Shown one piece after another: positions 58,450 to 59,899 of a stretch of DNA of 59,899 nucleotides. The DNA is taken from positions 1-59,899 of the forward strand of contig CANPZD010000007.1 of assembly GCA_947589085.1 (NCBI GenBank). The letters run 5' to 3'. Made by a program: the position numbers and the translations under genes. Under the pieces are notes generated by a model. The model saw only the letters and a program-made list of their open reading frames with translations, was not told the DNA's origin and searched no databases. Source of the DNA: an uncultured Clostridia bacterium. Lineage in GTDB: Bacteria; Bacillota; Clostridia; Christensenellales; Borkfalkiaceae. The stretch's first letter is position 1; each line of letters opens with the position of its first letter.

Positions 58450-59106
58450 ATGCGGGAAAGTTATATGCACAAAATAAAGCGAAACACCCGCGGTGCTGCG
58501 ATGCTCATTGCACTTCTCGTCTTTCTGATCGCCGCGCTTTCGGGGACGATCGCGCTCACAATGGCGGCGTCCAATGCGGGACGATACACCCACGAAAAAG
58601 ACGATCAGCAGGCGTACCTTTCGGTCATCTCGGCGGGGAACCTGATACTTGACAGACTAAAAGGACTTAAAATCGTGTATGAGGGCAAGACGAGCGGCGA
58701 ATCTCCCACGACAGCGGAAGAGATAAACATAAAGTATGAGGGGGAAGGCAAGCGGGATCTCTTTCTGGCAGATACAGGTTTTCAGAAAAATCTCATGCGG
58801 TTCTCTCTTGACGGAAACTCCAAATGGACCGTTATGGAATTCTACCTTGAAGCGTCTGAAACCAGCGGCATGGGCAAGGTCTGCGTCAGCGTCGATGCGG
58901 TGGGCGGCAAATTTTTCTTCCGCCTATATTATGTGAGCGGCGCTACTCACAACTATCAGATGACGTTGGAAGTCGGAACTAAATTTGGGGAAAGAGGCTA
59001 TACGATAGAGTCCGACAAGGTTTTCAGACGACATCTGAGTTTTGAAACGGAGAGCGCAAAGTTCACCGTGGAGAGAAACTTGCCTTCGGGAGGTACGGAA
59101 GAATGA
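58450..59106 (+). CDS. PilX-like minor pilin-type protein
   Basis: The 218-residue product begins with a basic stretch and NTRGAAMLIALLVFLIAALSGTIALTMAASNAGRYTHEKDDQQAY, a Gly followed by a hydrophobic helix and polar segment as in PilX-type minor pilins, which lack the Glu5 of major pilins. The rest is an unrecognised beta-rich ectodomain. An AGGAGG lies 12 bases before the chosen ATG; MHKIKRN at 58465 is an alternative. It starts three bases after the giant pilin gene and overlaps the next gene by four, so it is co-translated. Confidence 0.78.
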   Translation: MRESYMHKIKRNTRGAAMLIALLVFLIAALSGTIALTMAASNAGRYTHEKDDQQAYLSVISAGNLILDRLKGLKIVYEGKTSGESPTTAEEINIKYEGEGKRDLFLADTGFQKNLMRFSLDGNSKWTVMEFYLEASETSGMGKVCVSVDAVGGKFFFRLYYVSGATHNYQMTLEVGTKFGERGYTIESDKVFRRHLSFETESAKFTVERNLPSGGTEE

Positions 59107-59426
59107 AAAGAATTCGGGAAAAACTGCGTTCGAAGTGCGGGGAGACGCTTGTCAGTATCCTTGTCGCGATCCTCATCATTGCGCTCTCCGCGGGGATGTT
59201 CGCCGCCATGTACACCGCTTCTATGAATATCAATCTTTCCGCGCAAAAGCAGGACGAAGCATTTTACGAAGCCGTAAGTACGCTTGAAAAAATGAAAGAA
59301 TCGGACAATACAACAACTTCGGACGGGCAACTGCAATACAGCTCGGATAATCATAGTGAGAGCGTTGACGTGGAGTATTTGACACAGGACGGGCTTTCCG
59401 TCTATCACGACAGGAGCGCAGGATGA
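59103..59426 (+). CDS. Small pilin-like protein with atypical cleavage motif
   Basis: A 107-residue protein with a basic leader of 13 residues, then CGETLVSILVAILIIALSAGMFAAMYT, a hydrophobic helix, and an acidic C-terminal region with DNTTTSDGQLQYSS. Cleavage after Gly13 would leave Glu at +1 and Ser at +5, unlike the standard FTLxE, so processing is uncertain. It resembles the pseudopilins with GETL starts seen in clostridial clusters. Four-base overlaps (ATGA) at both ends show tight operon structure. Confidence 0.75.
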   Translation: MKRIREKLRSKCGETLVSILVAILIIALSAGMFAAMYTASMNINLSAQKQDEAFYEAVSTLEKMKESDNTTTSDGQLQYSSDNHSESVDVEYLTQDGLSVYHDRSAG

Positions 59427-59899
59427 AAAAATTACGCAACAAAAAAGGTTTTACGCTTACGGAAATGTTGATCTCCGTATTGCTTCTCGGGTTTGTGTCG
59501 ATTATGGTAACGGTTATGACGTCGGCTATCCTCAGTTCTACCACTACGATGCGAGAGGTCGCGCAAGCCGAGATTCTCGGAAGCGAGGCACTCGACAACC
59601 TGCAAGGACAGCTCCGCGTCGCCCGCAATGTTACGATAAACTCTGATAACGTAACTTTCGACATCGACAGCGCCAACAAGGGCTACGTGTTTTCCGTCAA
59701 TGATGAGGGAAAGATCGTTATGGAACACGAAAAAGACGGCGAAAAGGAAACTGAACTACTCTTTGCGGGCGCCTCATACGGCAATTTAAGCGTAAAAAGT
59801 TTGGAATTTGCGGCGAGCGGAGATGACTCGATAAAAATTTCCGTGTCGATTTCTTTCGGCGGCAAGACGCTATGGAGCGGTAGCGTCACCGTAAAACCC
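59423..59899 (+). CDS. Prepilin-like protein, cut by the right window edge
   Basis: The first 159 residues are visible. The leader MKKLRNKKG is followed by FTLTEMLISVLLLGFVSIMVTVMTSAIL, a canonical prepilin peptidase site with Glu at +5, then a helical stalk and a beta-rich domain (SNDEGKIVMEHEKDG-like, KISVSISFGGKTLWSGSVTV). It resembles PulJ/PilW-type minor pilins. The ATG overlaps the preceding stop by four bases. The frame is open to the last base of the window, so the 3' end and later operon genes are missing. Confidence 0.85.
   Translation, partial: MKKLRNKKGFTLTEMLISVLLLGFVSIMVTVMTSAILSSTTTMREVAQAEILGSEALDNLQGQLRVARNVTINSDNVTFDIDSANKGYVFSVNDEGKIVMEHEKDGEKETELLFAGASYGNLSVKSLEFAASGDDSIKISVSISFGGKTLWSGSVTVKP

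Overview
The window looks like a chromosomal piece of an anaerobic, endospore-lineage Firmicute of class Clostridia, probably from a gut-type habitat. The basis is gene content: spoIIID, tryptophanase, Pta-AckA acetate formation, 2-hydroxyacyl-CoA dehydratase activases, a high-molecular-weight rubredoxin-type flavoprotein, a large Bacillus-type SRP RNA, and the lgt-lspA-rluD-pyrR-der-plsY order. Most genes are moderately GC-rich with strong AGGAGG ribosome sites and TTGACA-N17-TATAAT promoters. No species can be named from this.

Layout. 1-1450: gene-free, with a cluster of palindromic repeats, twin palindromes and a candidate small RNA. 1457-6004 (minus): the str operon rpsL-rpsG-fusA, with tuf on its own promoter. 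6383-12489 (plus): glycolysis genes pgk, a small membrane protein, tpiA and gpmI, interrupted by a minus-strand repeat lipoprotein. 12661-15362 (minus): alcohol dehydrogenase, TetR regulator and aldo/keto reductase. 15605-23881 (minus): a tightly overlapping housekeeping operon (lgt, pncB, coiled-coil gene, lspA, rluD-type, pyrR, membrane gene, der, plsY) followed by one unknown gene. 24020-24960: a folate transporter gene under a tetrahydrofolate riboswitch. 25029-26121: a DUF421/DUF4363 pair. 26172-30391: a two-gene dehydratase-activase system. Then spoIIID, tnaA, two tRNA-Pro and one tRNA-Glu.

33397-39690 is an AT-rich accessory region. An 18-bp copy of the tRNA-Glu 3' end recurs at 36434-36451 and brackets a single-chain restriction-modification gene. 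Beyond it lie an Mrr-type nuclease and an Sll1717-type P-loop ATPase, a possible defence pair. 40499-43101 is a csoR-copA copper module with a textbook CsoR operator; its CopA has DKTAT in place of the near-invariant DKTGT. 43395-48527 carries a double-rubredoxin flavoprotein, rpmF, a DUF177 gene, ackA, pta and tmcAL. 48655-53517 carries two flavoproteins, a DUF1508 protein, an Mrp ATPase and the SRP RNA.

The right end, 53848-59899, holds the most striking arrangement. A tyrosine recombinase lies directly upstream of an operon of four pilin-like proteins, the first a 1127-residue giant with GLUG-like repeats. Between them are two near-palindromes that are inverted copies of one another. They enclose about 145 bp with a good promoter that now points away from the pilin genes and into a terminator. 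I infer a phase-variable (invertible) promoter, seen here in the OFF orientation; this needs read-level confirmation.

Promoters, terminators and operators were found by eye and are not experimentally supported. Start codons were chosen by ribosome site and family N-termini.
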